Positions 34,099 through 44,497 of a DNA stretch of 48,050 nt are shown here, in pieces. Under the pieces are notes generated by a model. The model was not told the origin of the DNA. It was given only the letters and a program-made list of their open reading frames with translations, and ran no database searches. The translations under genes were made by a program, and so were the position numbers. The DNA comes from Chitinophagales bacterium (GTDB lineage Bacteria; Bacteroidota; Bacteroidia; Chitinophagales; CAIOSU01). Positions within the stretch are counted from its first letter, which is position 1; each line of letters opens with the position of its first letter. The DNA is taken from positions 1-48,050 of the forward strand of contig JBBDNB010000060.1 of NCBI GenBank assembly GCA_040877935.1. The letters run 5' to 3'.

Positions 34099-34437
34099 AT
34101 GTTGCTTGTCAAAAAACAATCACTACTTTTTCTAATCTGCTTGTTTCCCTTTATTTCTGTGTTTTCGCAAGATGGTGAATTGGATTATGACAACTGTACT
34201 TTTGATGGCATTTCGCTTTATGGCAAAGTGCAAATTGTTGAGAGTTTTCCAGATATCCGTGTAGAAATAGTAGATGCCTTCCCAGACTTAAGTGTGCAGA
34301 AGGTAAATGCTTTCCCCGATGAATGTGGTGAGTGGATGTTTGTAGATGCTTTTCCTGATTTCCGCATTCAAATTGTAAAGAACTTTCCTGATGTGCGTAT
34401 TCAGTATGTCAATGCTTTTCCGGGGATGGAGGAATGA
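34099..34437 (+). CDS. Small secreted protein made of FPD repeats
   Basis: A 112-residue protein with a clear signal peptide (~1-24, ending SVFSQ) and an almost wholly repetitive mature part. Six units end in FPD or FPG: VQIVESFPD, IRVEIVDAFPD, LSVQKVNAFPD, a 13-residue unit ECGEWMFVDAFPD, FRIQIVKNFPD and VRIQYVNAFPG. The 11-residue spacing with alternating hydrophobic residues suggests a short beta-solenoid or stacked beta hairpins. The single Cys pair (one near NCTF, one in the odd unit) could form a disulfide. I do not recognise a characterised family. Likely exported to the periplasm or outside. Confidence 0.8.
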   Translation: MLLVKKQSLLFLICLFPFISVFSQDGELDYDNCTFDGISLYGKVQIVESFPDIRVEIVDAFPDLSVQKVNAFPDECGEWMFVDAFPDFRIQIVKNFPDVRIQYVNAFPGMEE

Positions 34438-34473
34438 TAAATTATATTCCCAGTCATTTTAAATTAAAACCAT

Positions 34474-34552
34474 AGCGGTCAGACGGTTTTCTTAAACTGT
34501 AAACCAAGCTCTACCATATCGATAACTTTAATAAATGAACCGTCAGACCGCT
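34474..34552. repeat. 15-bp inverted repeat pair, possible MITE-like element
   Basis: AGCGGTCAGACGGTT (34474-34488) and AACCGTCAGACCGCT (34538-34552) are complementary at 14 of 15 positions and flank 49 bases with no reading frame. It is in the 222-base gap between the convergent FPD-repeat and cca genes. No clear target-site duplication is visible. Confidence 0.5.
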
Positions 34553-34581
34553 TTTCGACTCAAAGTTTTGATGAGGGGGCG

Positions 34582-34633
34582 GAAGGAACAAGGTTTGAAA
34601 TTGAGGTATCGTCCCATTATCGCTTGTTCCTTC
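34582..34633. repeat. Second inverted repeat upstream of the cca stop
   Basis: GAAGGAACAAG (34582-34592) and CTTGTTCCTTC (34623-34633) are perfectly complementary over 11 bp with a 30-base spacer. It lies 27 bases beyond the cca stop on the minus strand and may serve as its terminator, although no T run follows. Confidence 0.5.
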
Positions 34634-34659
34634 ACTCTACTTTACCGACTCTGCGAGAA

Positions 34660-36099
34660 CTATTTTTTAGCCTTCAAGCCCAGCTCCTCTCCTTTTTTCA
34701 GCATATAACCCCAAGCTTCATCGCGTTGATTTTTGATCTCTCCGTCAAGTATTGCTTCTTTGATGCTGTTTTTTATAATCCCTACCGAGCGACCTGGTTT
34801 GATATTAAAACACTTCATAACCTCTTCTCCTGAAATAGGCGGTTGAAAATTCCTGACCTGATCCTTTTCTTCAATTTCTTTGAGCTTGCGTTTTACGATA
34901 TCGAAATTTTTGCGGAAGCGCACTCTTTTTTCCCTGTTTTTAGTCGTGATATCTGCTTCGCAGAGAAGCATTAAGTCTTCCACATCATCTCCGGCTTCAA
35001 AAAGCAGCCTGCGAATAGCCGAGTCGGAAGTAATGCTTTTGTTCAGTCCAATGGGACGCAAATGCAAAGCCACCATTTTCTGAACATACTTCATTTTTTC
35101 ATTCATCGGAAGTTTGAGTCTGCGAAAAATTTTGGGCACCATTTTAGCGCCAATGGCATCGTGTCCGTAAAATGTCCAGCCAGTTTTAGGGTCAAAACGC
35201 TTGCAGACAGGTTTTGCAATGTCGTGAAGTATAGCCGCCCATCTCAACCATAAATCATCACTCTTTTCAGAAAGATTGTCCAGCACCTGAAGGGTATGAT
35301 AAAAATTGTCTTTGTGGCTTTTTCCATCAATGGTTTCCACTCCGTGTAAAGCCTGCATTTCGGGGAAAACTAATTTTAATAATCCAGTTTTAAAAAGGGG
35401 TTTAATACCTTTTGATGGCTTGGGACTTTCAACAATTTTATTGAGCTCAGTTGTAATTCTTTCCTGAGAAACAATGCTTATTCTTTCAGCATTGCGTTCT
35501 ATGGCTTTCATAGTAATAGGATCAATATTAAAGCCAAGTTGAGCTGAAAAACGCAATGCCCGCATCATACGCAGCGGGTCGTCAGAAAAAGTGATATCCG
35601 GGTCGAGGGGTGTTCTGATAATGCGCAGGTCAAGGTCCCTGATACCGTCAAATGGATCTATCAGCTCTCCGTAGTTTTCTTTATCTAGGCTTATAGCCAG
35701 CGCATTGATAGTGAAATCCCTGCGGTTCTGATCGTCTTCGAGACTGCCATCTTCTACAATTGGTTTGCGTGAATTGCGGGTATAGGATTCTTTGCGTGCG
35801 CCCACAAATTCGAGTTCCAGATCGCCAACTTTAAACATAGCTGTCCCAAAACTCTTAAATACGCTTACTTTAGAAGTTTTTGGAAAAAGTGCCGCACTGG
35901 CTTTGGCCAATTTTATTCCGCTTCCAATACAAACAATATCAATATCCTTAGTTGGTCTTTTTAAAATTTTATCGCGCACAAAACCACCTACTGCATAGGC
36001 GGGCATTCCCAACGATTGGGCAGCCTCAGCAATTTTAAAGAGTACCTGCTCCTCATCGGGGCGAATTTGCAACATGTTTTTGGGTTTAATCTGGCTCAC
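34660..36099 (-). CDS. cca: CCA-adding tRNA nucleotidyltransferase with HD domain
   Basis: A 479-residue class II nucleotidyltransferase. AYAVGGFVRDKILKRPTKDI is the catalytic G-G...D-x-D region; RRDFTINALAI and DPLRMMRALRFSAQLGF are the B and C motifs. An HD domain lies near residues 255-330 (LRWAAILHDIAKP). It repairs or builds the CCA end of tRNAs; poly(A) polymerase relatives share the fold. The start is GTG at 36099, overlapping the stop of the upstream 121-residue gene as GTGA; an in-frame ATG occurs 8 codons later (MLQIRPDEE). Confidence 0.9.
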   Translation of the reverse strand: MSQIKPKNMLQIRPDEEQVLFKIAEAAQSLGMPAYAVGGFVRDKILKRPTKDIDIVCIGSGIKLAKASAALFPKTSKVSVFKSFGTAMFKVGDLELEFVGARKESYTRNSRKPIVEDGSLEDDQNRRDFTINALAISLDKENYGELIDPFDGIRDLDLRIIRTPLDPDITFSDDPLRMMRALRFSAQLGFNIDPITMKAIERNAERISIVSQERITTELNKIVESPKPSKGIKPLFKTGLLKLVFPEMQALHGVETIDGKSHKDNFYHTLQVLDNLSEKSDDLWLRWAAILHDIAKPVCKRFDPKTGWTFYGHDAIGAKMVPKIFRRLKLPMNEKMKYVQKMVALHLRPIGLNKSITSDSAIRRLLFEAGDDVEDLMLLCEADITTKNREKRVRFRKNFDIVKRKLKEIEEKDQVRNFQPPISGEEVMKCFNIKPGRSVGIIKNSIKEAILDGEIKNQRDEAWGYMLKKGEELGLKAKK

Positions 36100-36461
36100 T
36101 CTATAAACAAAATATCATCATCCGGAATATCGATACTGGCAATGTGGTTTTCTTTGATGCGGCAAAGCAGCTTAATGTGCTTGTCAATATCGCATAGATC
36201 ATCATCCATTTCACAACAGATAATTTTGATGGTCTTATAAGTATCGAAAAAATTCTTCAATTGTCCTATGCTTCTAATATAAATAGAAGTGTTCTGCGGG
36301 TCTTGGTTCAGCTTAATATCAAGGTTGCCAACCAGTTCTGTATAAATATGTGAATCTACAATGAGTTTGATCAACTGGCACTTGAAAGGCAAAACCAAGC
36401 GGTTGCCAATATAAAAGGCATCGGATTTTTTTTCTAAAGCTTCCTTAATTGTAAGTGCCAT
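36096..36461 (-). CDS. Unknown protein coupled to cca
   Basis: A 121-residue soluble protein with no signal peptide or motif I recognise. It alternates predicted strands and helices (FYIGNRLVLPFKCQLIKLIV; TIKIICCEMDDDLCDIDKHI) and contains a Cys-Cys pair and an acidic stretch. It overlaps cca by 4 bases (GTGA), so the two are probably made together. A regulatory or RNA-related role is possible only by association. Confidence 0.6.
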   Translation of the reverse strand: MALTIKEALEKKSDAFYIGNRLVLPFKCQLIKLIVDSHIYTELVGNLDIKLNQDPQNTSIYIRSIGQLKNFFDTYKTIKIICCEMDDDLCDIDKHIKLLCRIKENHIASIDIPDDDILFIE

Positions 36462-36511
36462 ATCAATTGATTTTATCTGTTTGAAAAATTAGTAGAATTA
36501 CTAAGATAAAC

Positions 36512-37330
36512 TTAAACGGCAACTTCAAAACCTCTCAAACATTCATTCAGGGAGGTTTTTTTATCTGTAGAAGCTTTTCTCTTGCCGATAATCAATGCGC
36601 AGGGCACCTGGTAGTTTCCGGCAGGGAATTTTTTTGTATAACTGCCGGGAATTACAACAGATCGCTCTGGAATCTCAGCTTTGTATTCTACTGTTTCAGC
36701 ACCGCTAACATCCAGTATCTTTGTAGATTGTGTCAATACAACATTGGCACCGAGCACTGCTTCTTTTTTCACGCGCACCCCTTCTACTACTATACAACGC
36801 GAACCGATAAAGCAATTGTCTTCAATAATAACGGGAGCTGCCTGTACAGGTTCTAAAACACCTCCGATACCCACACCTCCGCTCAGATGTACATTTTTGC
36901 CGATTTGCGCACAGGAACCAACCGTTGCCCAAGTATCTACCATTGTCCCACTGTCTACATATGCTCCTATATTCACATAAGAAGGCATCATTACTACACC
37001 ACTGGCAATATATGCACCATATCTGGAAATAGCATGTGGAACAACCCTTATGCCCAGTTTTTGATAATCTTTTTTCAAGGCCATTTTATCGTGAAACTCA
37101 AAAGGACCGACTTCTATCTTTTCCATTTTCCGGATAGGGAAATACAGAATCACTGCTTTTTTCACCCAATCGTTGACTTTCCAGCCATCACCAGAAGGCT
37201 CTGCCACGCGTAACTTTCCTTTGTCAAGGGCTTCTATTACTTCATTGATTGCCTTTTGAGTGGCACTGTCTTCTAAAAGGCTGCGTTCTTCCCATGCCCT
37301 CTCAATAATATTTTTTAATTCTTCGCTCAT
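36512..37330 (-). CDS. dapD: Tetrahydrodipicolinate N-succinyltransferase
   Basis: A 272-residue left-handed beta-helix acyltransferase. The hexapeptide-repeat region includes ASGVVMMPSYVNIGAYVDSG, GSCAQIGKNVHLSGGVGIGG and PVIIEDNCFIGSRCIVVEGV; the N-terminal helical domain and C-terminal GSYTKKFPAGNYQV match DapD. It transfers succinyl from succinyl-CoA in the lysine/diaminopimelate pathway, which supplies peptidoglycan as well as lysine. A -7 element (37367-37374) and a palindrome (37388-37408) lie upstream. ATG at 37330. Confidence 0.96.
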   Translation of the reverse strand: MSEELKNIIERAWEERSLLEDSATQKAINEVIEALDKGKLRVAEPSGDGWKVNDWVKKAVILYFPIRKMEKIEVGPFEFHDKMALKKDYQKLGIRVVPHAISRYGAYIASGVVMMPSYVNIGAYVDSGTMVDTWATVGSCAQIGKNVHLSGGVGIGGVLEPVQAAPVIIEDNCFIGSRCIVVEGVRVKKEAVLGANVVLTQSTKILDVSGAETVEYKAEIPERSVVIPGSYTKKFPAGNYQVPCALIIGKRKASTDKKTSLNECLRGFEVAV

Positions 37331-37366
37331 AAAATTTCCTTAAATTTCTACTCGTTTTCTGTGTTG

Positions 37367-37408
37367 CAAATATACCGATACAGAACAGCTTTGCGAAATT
37401 TGCAAAGC
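37367..37408 (-). promoter_or_regulatory. dapD promoter with operator-like palindrome
   Basis: TATATTTG (minus strand, 37367-37374) is a perfect -7 element about 37 bases before the dapD ATG. A 21-base near-perfect palindrome, GCTTTGC-GAAATTT-GCAAAGC (37388-37408), lies just upstream over the -33 region, well placed for a repressor or activator. Confidence 0.5.
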
Positions 37409-37493
37409 GTTCCTTTGATGGATGGCTTTATTTAAAAGCTTTTTTCGCTTTATAATGACAGACTGATTTAACAGAATTGAAAAATAATAACCT

Positions 37494-38249
37494 ATGTACA
37501 ATTTAAGAATTGCTTATTTCCTGATTTTTTCAATGTTGATTTTTATATCTGCCTGTAAAGAACAGGATCCAGTAAAAGTTGAAAATTGGTACGATGAAGA
37601 TCAAACCCGGCTCAAAGAAACGTATTTTATAAAAGGCGAAGATGAACAAGTTAGAATTGGTGCCTACAAGTCCTATTATTCCGATGGGCAATTAAAAGAA
37701 GAAAAAAACTACAAAGATGGAGACCTTAGTGGAGTTGCCAAGTATTTTGATGAAAATGGTACTTTGATAGAAAAATGCGAATACTCCAAAGGGGAACTGC
37801 ACGGCAAAAGAGTTTTGTACAAGGAGGGTAAAAAAGAGATAGAAGAAACCTACAAGCGGGGCAATTATCATGGTCCATACGCCTCTTATTATCCCAATGG
37901 CAAGCTGCGCGAAAAAGGACAGTTCATCGAAAACAGTATGGAAGGGGAGTGGGAGTTTTTTTATGAAAGTGGTAAACTGAGAGAGTCTGTTCAGTTTGAA
38001 GGCAATAAAGAGCACGGCCCCTACAAACGCTATTATGAAAATGGCGAATTGGAATCGACAGGGCAGTTTGAAAATGAAAAAGAGACCGGATACTGGGAAT
38101 ATTATTATGAAAGTGGCGCTTTAAAAGAGCAGGTGAACTTCAAAGAAGGCTGGGAACAGGGAGTTGTAACTGTCTTTACAGAAGAAGGCGATACCAGTAA
38201 AAGAATTATATACGAAGCTGGCAGAGTAACGGATTACAAAGAGTATTGA
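37494..38249 (+). CDS. MORN-repeat (YwqK-like) lipoprotein
   Basis: A 251-residue lipoprotein with lipobox ISAC (mature Cys near 21) and a signal peptide of about 20 residues. The mature part is 7-8 MORN_2-type repeats of the form Y-x-x-G-x-L-x-x-x-x-x-[YF]-x-x-G-x-x-x-G (for example SYYSDGQLKEEKNYKDGDLS, and YYESGALKEQVNFKEGWEQG). Databases often label this family YwqK antitoxin, but no toxin is adjacent and that label is doubtful here. Likely an envelope-attached beta-hairpin repeat protein. It is divergent from dapD. Confidence 0.82.
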   Translation: MYNLRIAYFLIFSMLIFISACKEQDPVKVENWYDEDQTRLKETYFIKGEDEQVRIGAYKSYYSDGQLKEEKNYKDGDLSGVAKYFDENGTLIEKCEYSKGELHGKRVLYKEGKKEIEETYKRGNYHGPYASYYPNGKLREKGQFIENSMEGEWEFFYESGKLRESVQFEGNKEHGPYKRYYENGELESTGQFENEKETGYWEYYYESGALKEQVNFKEGWEQGVVTVFTEEGDTSKRIIYEAGRVTDYKEY

Positions 38250-38272
38250 CTCCAGTAAATCTATGAAAGAGG

Positions 38273-39898
<1,626 letters not shown>

Positions 39899-39916
39899 CT
39901 AAATATTTTTGGACTG

Positions 39917-39924
39917 CAAAAGTA
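39917..39924 (-). promoter_or_regulatory. Putative -7 element (TACTTTTG) of the ABC-F gene
   Basis: A perfect TAnnTTTG match on the minus strand, 25 bases upstream of the ABC-F ATG; a TTTG (39939-39942) lies 14 bases further upstream, somewhat closer than the usual -33 spacing. Confidence 0.45.
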
Positions 39925-39986
39925 TTGAATTTTTTAGTCAAAGCTTGCAGTTGGGTTTGCTTATCAACAAGTATTTGTGACGATGC

Positions 39987-40007
39987 GGTTTTTTCCGTAA
40001 AAAAACC
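39987..40007 (-). terminator. AT-rich hairpin after the FG-GAP gene
   Basis: GGTTTTTT (39987-39994) pairs with the A-rich right arm ending ACC (39999-40007) around CCGT. It directly follows the stop of the FG-GAP gene on the minus strand and is a plausible weak terminator. Confidence 0.45.
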
Positions 40008-42272
40008 TTAAAACTTTAAGAGCTTCTCGGTGATGCGTTTATTTCCTGTAGAGACCCGAATCAGGTAGAGACCTGAAGGATATGGACTAATGTCAATTTG
40101 ATGGCGGCCATTTGAATCAACAATAGAAATACTGCTGTTGTATATTGCCTTTCCCTGGCTGTCGAAAATTTGCAATTGAGCATTGCTGCCTATTTCTTTA
40201 TCAGGCAAATTCCATTCTACATTCACAAGGTTGTTTGCCGGGTTTGGAAACAGCTTAAGAGAGCCCTTGAGATCGTCTTTTAAGGGTTGGATTGAATTGA
40301 TAATTGAGTCGGGAACTTGGATGCTATCAGTTTGCGAATAAAAGCTAAGTCCACCTCTGTAATTGCCCGTTACCATTTCAAACATCCCGTCATTATCAAG
40401 GTCTGCAATAGTGATATTACTGTTTTCACCTTCTTTAATGCCGGAAAATTCTTCATAGACTAATGAGAATTTTCCTGATAAAAGACTGTCGGGATTAAAA
40501 GCATATACTTTTATTACACCTTGCTGTGAGCCTGAAAGCAGAAAATAATTATTCGTAGAGTCCAGCCTGGAAAATGTAGGGGAGGAGTATCCTCTATAAA
40601 AATTGGGTAAACGTACATCTATTTCGCCTAAAAAGGAATTGTCAGGAATGCTATTGAAAGAAGGACTAGTCGCTGTCCCTTTATTTTCCAGATAATTCAG
40701 ATTGCCATCTTTTTCACCTATGATAAGGTCTAAGAGCCCATTGCCATTCGCATCGAAAAGATGAGGAGTACTATATTCGCCCACATCAATAGCAAAATAA
40801 CGGCCTTGAACGGGGCCCAATTGCATAGGGTTGCCGGGTCCGGCAGTGTTTTCAAAGTAATGAATAAAACCTGATTTATCCCCTGCAATGAGGTCTAAGT
40901 CCCCATCGCCATCCAAATCTCCTACAGTAGGGTGAATTGCTGTAAGTCTATCTTGAGACAAGTTGCCAAAATCCGAATCAACAAGGCGAAAGGCAAAACT
41001 GCTGTCGGTACCAATATTTTCCAGATAGGCCAATGATGTAAAATAGCTCACCGTACTTTCATAATAACCGTAATTGCCCACAAGTATATCCAGCTTTCCA
41101 TCCTGATTTACATCCACAAAAAGAGGACTTGCGCCTTCTCCAAAATCGAGCATTTCATTGGTCAGAAAACTGTCCGTTACAAATTCAAACACATAATTAT
41201 TAGAATCTCCTACATTTTTATAATACCAGGAAGAGGCTATATTTTCAGATTTTTTAGGCTCATTAGGTGCCCCGATCAGGTCTTTTAATCCATCATTATT
41301 GACATCGGCAAGAAATGTGATGCCGAAATTATTGCAATCAAAAGATATATCGTAACTAGGAAACAAAGTGTCTTGAGCTACTACAAAAGCTGTATCACTA
41401 TTACCTCCATTTTCCGCAAAAGTCAAATTCGGATATGAAATATTTCCGCTAAGAATATCAATTGCTTGATCCCCATGTTGGTCAAAAGCAAGCAATGTAG
41501 AACCGGAATGTCTGGGGCCTGTTTTGTTAATAGTGCCGCAACTGGTATCAATATCAAATTCTCGTTTATTGCCTGTTTCCTTTAAATCTGCCCAGCAATC
41601 ATCTACTTGCTCAAAAATGAAATTTTCCTGACACTGCCCAAATGTTTCCATTGATAAATTTTCAAAATAGCTTATAGTGGTACCACCCTGGTTAAAGGTT
41701 AGAATATCGAGATCCCCATCAAAATTAACATCTATAATAGTAGGAATATCCAGTCCGGATATAAAAATATTCACTGAGCCTGGATTGTAGCGCAGATAAT
41801 TCCTGTGTTTAAAAGTCAGCATATCATTCTGGTATATACCCTGATAATAATGTATTCGGCCGGGTTGGGTGCCTGCCAGGGCATCTTCAATACCATCGCA
41901 ATCCATGTCTTTAAGCAAGAGCCAGTTGTCCAGAGCCAGACTATCTGGGCCAATATCGTAAAACCCTGCCTGGTAAGCTGGATCATATACATAATCTATT
42001 TCTCCAGGTGTTCCCTGATTGATAAAAGTGAGTATTTTGTCACCTTTTACTACATAGCTTCTATTATAAACCACCAAATCCAATATGCCATTGTTGTTCA
42101 AGTCAGCTTCTGAAAATTGCGGATTGTTCAATCCACCAGCCCAGGGATATTTTAACTCATGATTATTCTTAACTACAGGTATATTATCAAAGCGATTGAA
42201 AATAAACTGTGCGGAGAGTCCAAGGCTATATAGAATAAAAAACAATAAGGATATGCGTTGATATATATTCAT
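40008..42272 (-). CDS. Secreted FG-GAP/VCBS repeat protein with type IX sorting domain
   Basis: A 754-residue exported protein. A signal peptide (~1-22) is followed by at least eight FG-GAP-like Ca-binding repeats with D-x-[DN]-x-[DN]-G loops (for example DLNNNGILDLVV, DVNFDGDLDILT, DVNNDGLKDLIG, DLDGDGDLDLIA, DANGNGLLDLII), predicting a beta-propeller-like fold. The last ~85 residues (LFPNPANNLVNVEW; IDISPYPSGLYLIRV) are a Por secretion C-terminal domain, so it is probably exported through the type IX system and anchored on the cell surface. Adhesion or substrate binding is likely. ATG at 42272. Confidence 0.9.
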   Translation of the reverse strand: MNIYQRISLLFFILYSLGLSAQFIFNRFDNIPVVKNNHELKYPWAGGLNNPQFSEADLNNNGILDLVVYNRSYVVKGDKILTFINQGTPGEIDYVYDPAYQAGFYDIGPDSLALDNWLLLKDMDCDGIEDALAGTQPGRIHYYQGIYQNDMLTFKHRNYLRYNPGSVNIFISGLDIPTIIDVNFDGDLDILTFNQGGTTISYFENLSMETFGQCQENFIFEQVDDCWADLKETGNKREFDIDTSCGTINKTGPRHSGSTLLAFDQHGDQAIDILSGNISYPNLTFAENGGNSDTAFVVAQDTLFPSYDISFDCNNFGITFLADVNNDGLKDLIGAPNEPKKSENIASSWYYKNVGDSNNYVFEFVTDSFLTNEMLDFGEGASPLFVDVNQDGKLDILVGNYGYYESTVSYFTSLAYLENIGTDSSFAFRLVDSDFGNLSQDRLTAIHPTVGDLDGDGDLDLIAGDKSGFIHYFENTAGPGNPMQLGPVQGRYFAIDVGEYSTPHLFDANGNGLLDLIIGEKDGNLNYLENKGTATSPSFNSIPDNSFLGEIDVRLPNFYRGYSSPTFSRLDSTNNYFLLSGSQQGVIKVYAFNPDSLLSGKFSLVYEEFSGIKEGENSNITIADLDNDGMFEMVTGNYRGGLSFYSQTDSIQVPDSIINSIQPLKDDLKGSLKLFPNPANNLVNVEWNLPDKEIGSNAQLQIFDSQGKAIYNSSISIVDSNGRHQIDISPYPSGLYLIRVSTGNKRITEKLLKF

Positions 42273-42390
42273 GGTAAATCAGTATTTGTGCAAAACAATT
42301 AGCAGGAGCAAAAAGTTGCCTGATCTATTTATCCTCCACCTATTTATTGCACAATTTATAATAGTTTTACGGAACTTTCCAACTTAAGAA

Positions 42391-44322
42391 ATGAATGTGT
42401 TTTCTAAAAGTATAGTCCAAGATTTGTTGTGTTTTTCATTGCTCTGTTTTTCAGCGCTTCAGTTAAGTGCATCTAATATTTCTGATTATCGCGAAATATC
42501 TGGCTTTGAATTTAATGCTGCGGAAGAAGGCGTAAATATAGAATTGAAAAATTCTTCCGGTGAATTGATTGAATTCAATGGTTCGGGAACATTTACTTAT
42601 GGAAAGGAGGAAATTGATTTGTATTTCAAAGCAGGAGTAGCTCTTGTGGAAGTTAACATGCCTGAAAATTTAAACCTTTTTACACTTCACATCAAAGAAA
42701 AGATAGTTCGGGAAATATATCATATCAGTGATAAGGATGCGTATTGGCGCTACAAAAAAATTCCACTATGGTACTCAATACTTCCGCCATTATTAGCCAT
42801 TGTACTTGCATTAATTTTTAAGGAGGTGATTATTTCACTGTTTTCTGCAGTTTGGCTTGGGGTGTATATCGTTAATGGACTCGATGTAGCTCATATTATT
42901 TCGAGCCTGTTGAAAGTAGTAGATACTTATGTAATTACTGTACTGCAAGACAGTGGCCATCTTTCTATAATAATTTTTTCATTGTTGATTGGTGCAATGG
43001 TGGCACTGATCACTAAAAATGGAGGGATGCAGGGCATAGTCAATAAACTTACACCTTTTGCCAAAAACAGCAAGATGGCGCAATTTATTACCTGGCTGCT
43101 TGGTGTACTGATTTTTTTTGATGATTATGCCAATACATTGGTCGTTGGGAATACGATGCGTCCATTGACCGATCGTTTTAAGATTTCCCGTGAAAAACTC
43201 GCCTATATAGTTGACAGCACAGCCGCACCTATTGCTTCTGTAGCATTCATCACTACCTGGATAGGCGCTGAGCTTGGGTATATTGAAAGCGCATTGAAAA
43301 TCATGAAAATTGATGAAAGTCCTTATTCTGTTTTTCTAAACTCCTTGCAATATTCCTATTATCCTTTTTTGACTTTGTTTTTTATACTTCTGCTCATTTT
43401 TATGAAAAAGGATTTCGGCCCTATGAAAAAAGCAGAGGAAAATGCGGCAAATCCTGATACTGCTGAATACCAAATTCCAGAACAAATAGATGAGGAAATG
43501 CAGCCTAAAGAAAATGTTCGCCCGCATTGGTACAATGCCTTTTTTCCTGTATTGATGGTAGTGGGAGGTACCATTGCAGGGTTGATCATAACCGGTCATG
43601 ATTCGGAAATATGGCATAGTAGCGCAGGTTTTTTAAGCAAATTATCTACTACTGTGGGAAATGCTGATTCCTATCAGGCATTGGTCTGGGCTTCATTGCT
43701 GGGCTTATTGACCGCTATGGCACTCAGTATTGGCGGGAAAATATTAAATATTCCTGAAACTGCTGATAGCATAATGATTGGTTTTAAATCTTTGTTGCAG
43801 CCTGTAGTGATTTTGGTAGCGGCCTGGTCACTTGCCATCATTACCGAGGAATTGCATACTTCTACTTTTTTAATCAGTATTACGGAAGGGAAAGTTAGCA
43901 TACTGTATTTTCCCTTAATTACTTTTTTGCTGGCAGCTGTCACTGCTTTTTCTACAGGTTCGAGCTGGAGTACAATGGCTATATTATATCCGATAATTTT
44001 GCCTGCTGCATATGCGCTTGGTGTTTCCGAAGGCCTGCCAACTGAGGATATATTGCCGGTCATCTATCATTTAACAGCGGCAGTTATTGGGGGGTCTGTA
44101 TTGGGCGACCATTGTTCGCCAATTTCTGATACTACTATATTGAGCTCGCTTGCATCGGGCTGTGATCACTTGAGTCATGTAAAGACACAATTGCCATATG
44201 CATTAACAGTGGGTTTTGTTTGTTTGGTTTGCGGGGGGTTGTTTTTTGCTTTGGGCTTACCCTGGTGGTTGGGTTATCCTGTGGGTATTGTAGCACTATA
44301 CTCTGTAGTAAGATTGGCTTAA
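42391..44322 (+). CDS. nhaC: NhaC-family Na+/H+ antiporter with exported N-terminal domain
   Basis: A 643-residue membrane protein. From about residue 125 it is a NhaC-type antiporter with around 11-12 transmembrane segments (FDDYANTLVVGNTMRPLTDR, STAAPIASVAFITTWIGAEL, FSTGSSWSTMAIL and GDHCSPISDTTILSSLASG are characteristic). Before it is an extra part: a signal-peptide-like hydrophobic stretch (~8-28) and a ~90-residue beta-rich domain that would lie in the periplasm. Ordinary NhaC proteins begin directly with the first helix. The substrate may be Na+/H+ or an organic cation. ATG at 42391; TAGTTTTA is a weak -7 candidate. Confidence 0.87.
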   Translation: MNVFSKSIVQDLLCFSLLCFSALQLSASNISDYREISGFEFNAAEEGVNIELKNSSGELIEFNGSGTFTYGKEEIDLYFKAGVALVEVNMPENLNLFTLHIKEKIVREIYHISDKDAYWRYKKIPLWYSILPPLLAIVLALIFKEVIISLFSAVWLGVYIVNGLDVAHIISSLLKVVDTYVITVLQDSGHLSIIIFSLLIGAMVALITKNGGMQGIVNKLTPFAKNSKMAQFITWLLGVLIFFDDYANTLVVGNTMRPLTDRFKISREKLAYIVDSTAAPIASVAFITTWIGAELGYIESALKIMKIDESPYSVFLNSLQYSYYPFLTLFFILLLIFMKKDFGPMKKAEENAANPDTAEYQIPEQIDEEMQPKENVRPHWYNAFFPVLMVVGGTIAGLIITGHDSEIWHSSAGFLSKLSTTVGNADSYQALVWASLLGLLTAMALSIGGKILNIPETADSIMIGFKSLLQPVVILVAAWSLAIITEELHTSTFLISITEGKVSILYFPLITFLLAAVTAFSTGSSWSTMAILYPIILPAAYALGVSEGLPTEDILPVIYHLTAAVIGGSVLGDHCSPISDTTILSSLASGCDHLSHVKTQLPYALTVGFVCLVCGGLFFALGLPWWLGYPVGIVALYSVVRLA

Positions 44323-44327
44323 TAACG

Positions 44328-44357
44328 TGAGCTCGAGGATTATTATTTAAGAGCTCA
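44328..44357 (+). terminator. Hairpin after the antiporter gene
   Basis: TGAGCTC (44328-44334) pairs with GAGCTCA (44351-44357) around a 16-base loop, starting 6 bases after the stop. There is no T run, so termination is uncertain. Confidence 0.35.
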
Positions 44358-44497
44358 GATTAATATTCATATCCTGCCATTTTTTGCGAGAAAATTTTAT
44401 GTTATTCTGAAGTACTTGTTTAAATAATTTTTATTTTGATATTTAGGTTTGTTTAGGATTTACTTTTTTAGCAATTAGGATTTCCGGTTTATCCGGC

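Noticed and set aside
37494-38249. YwqK-family protein as the antitoxin of a toxin-antitoxin system
   Set aside because: It is a MORN-repeat lipoprotein with no toxin gene next to it; the common database label is not supported by context.
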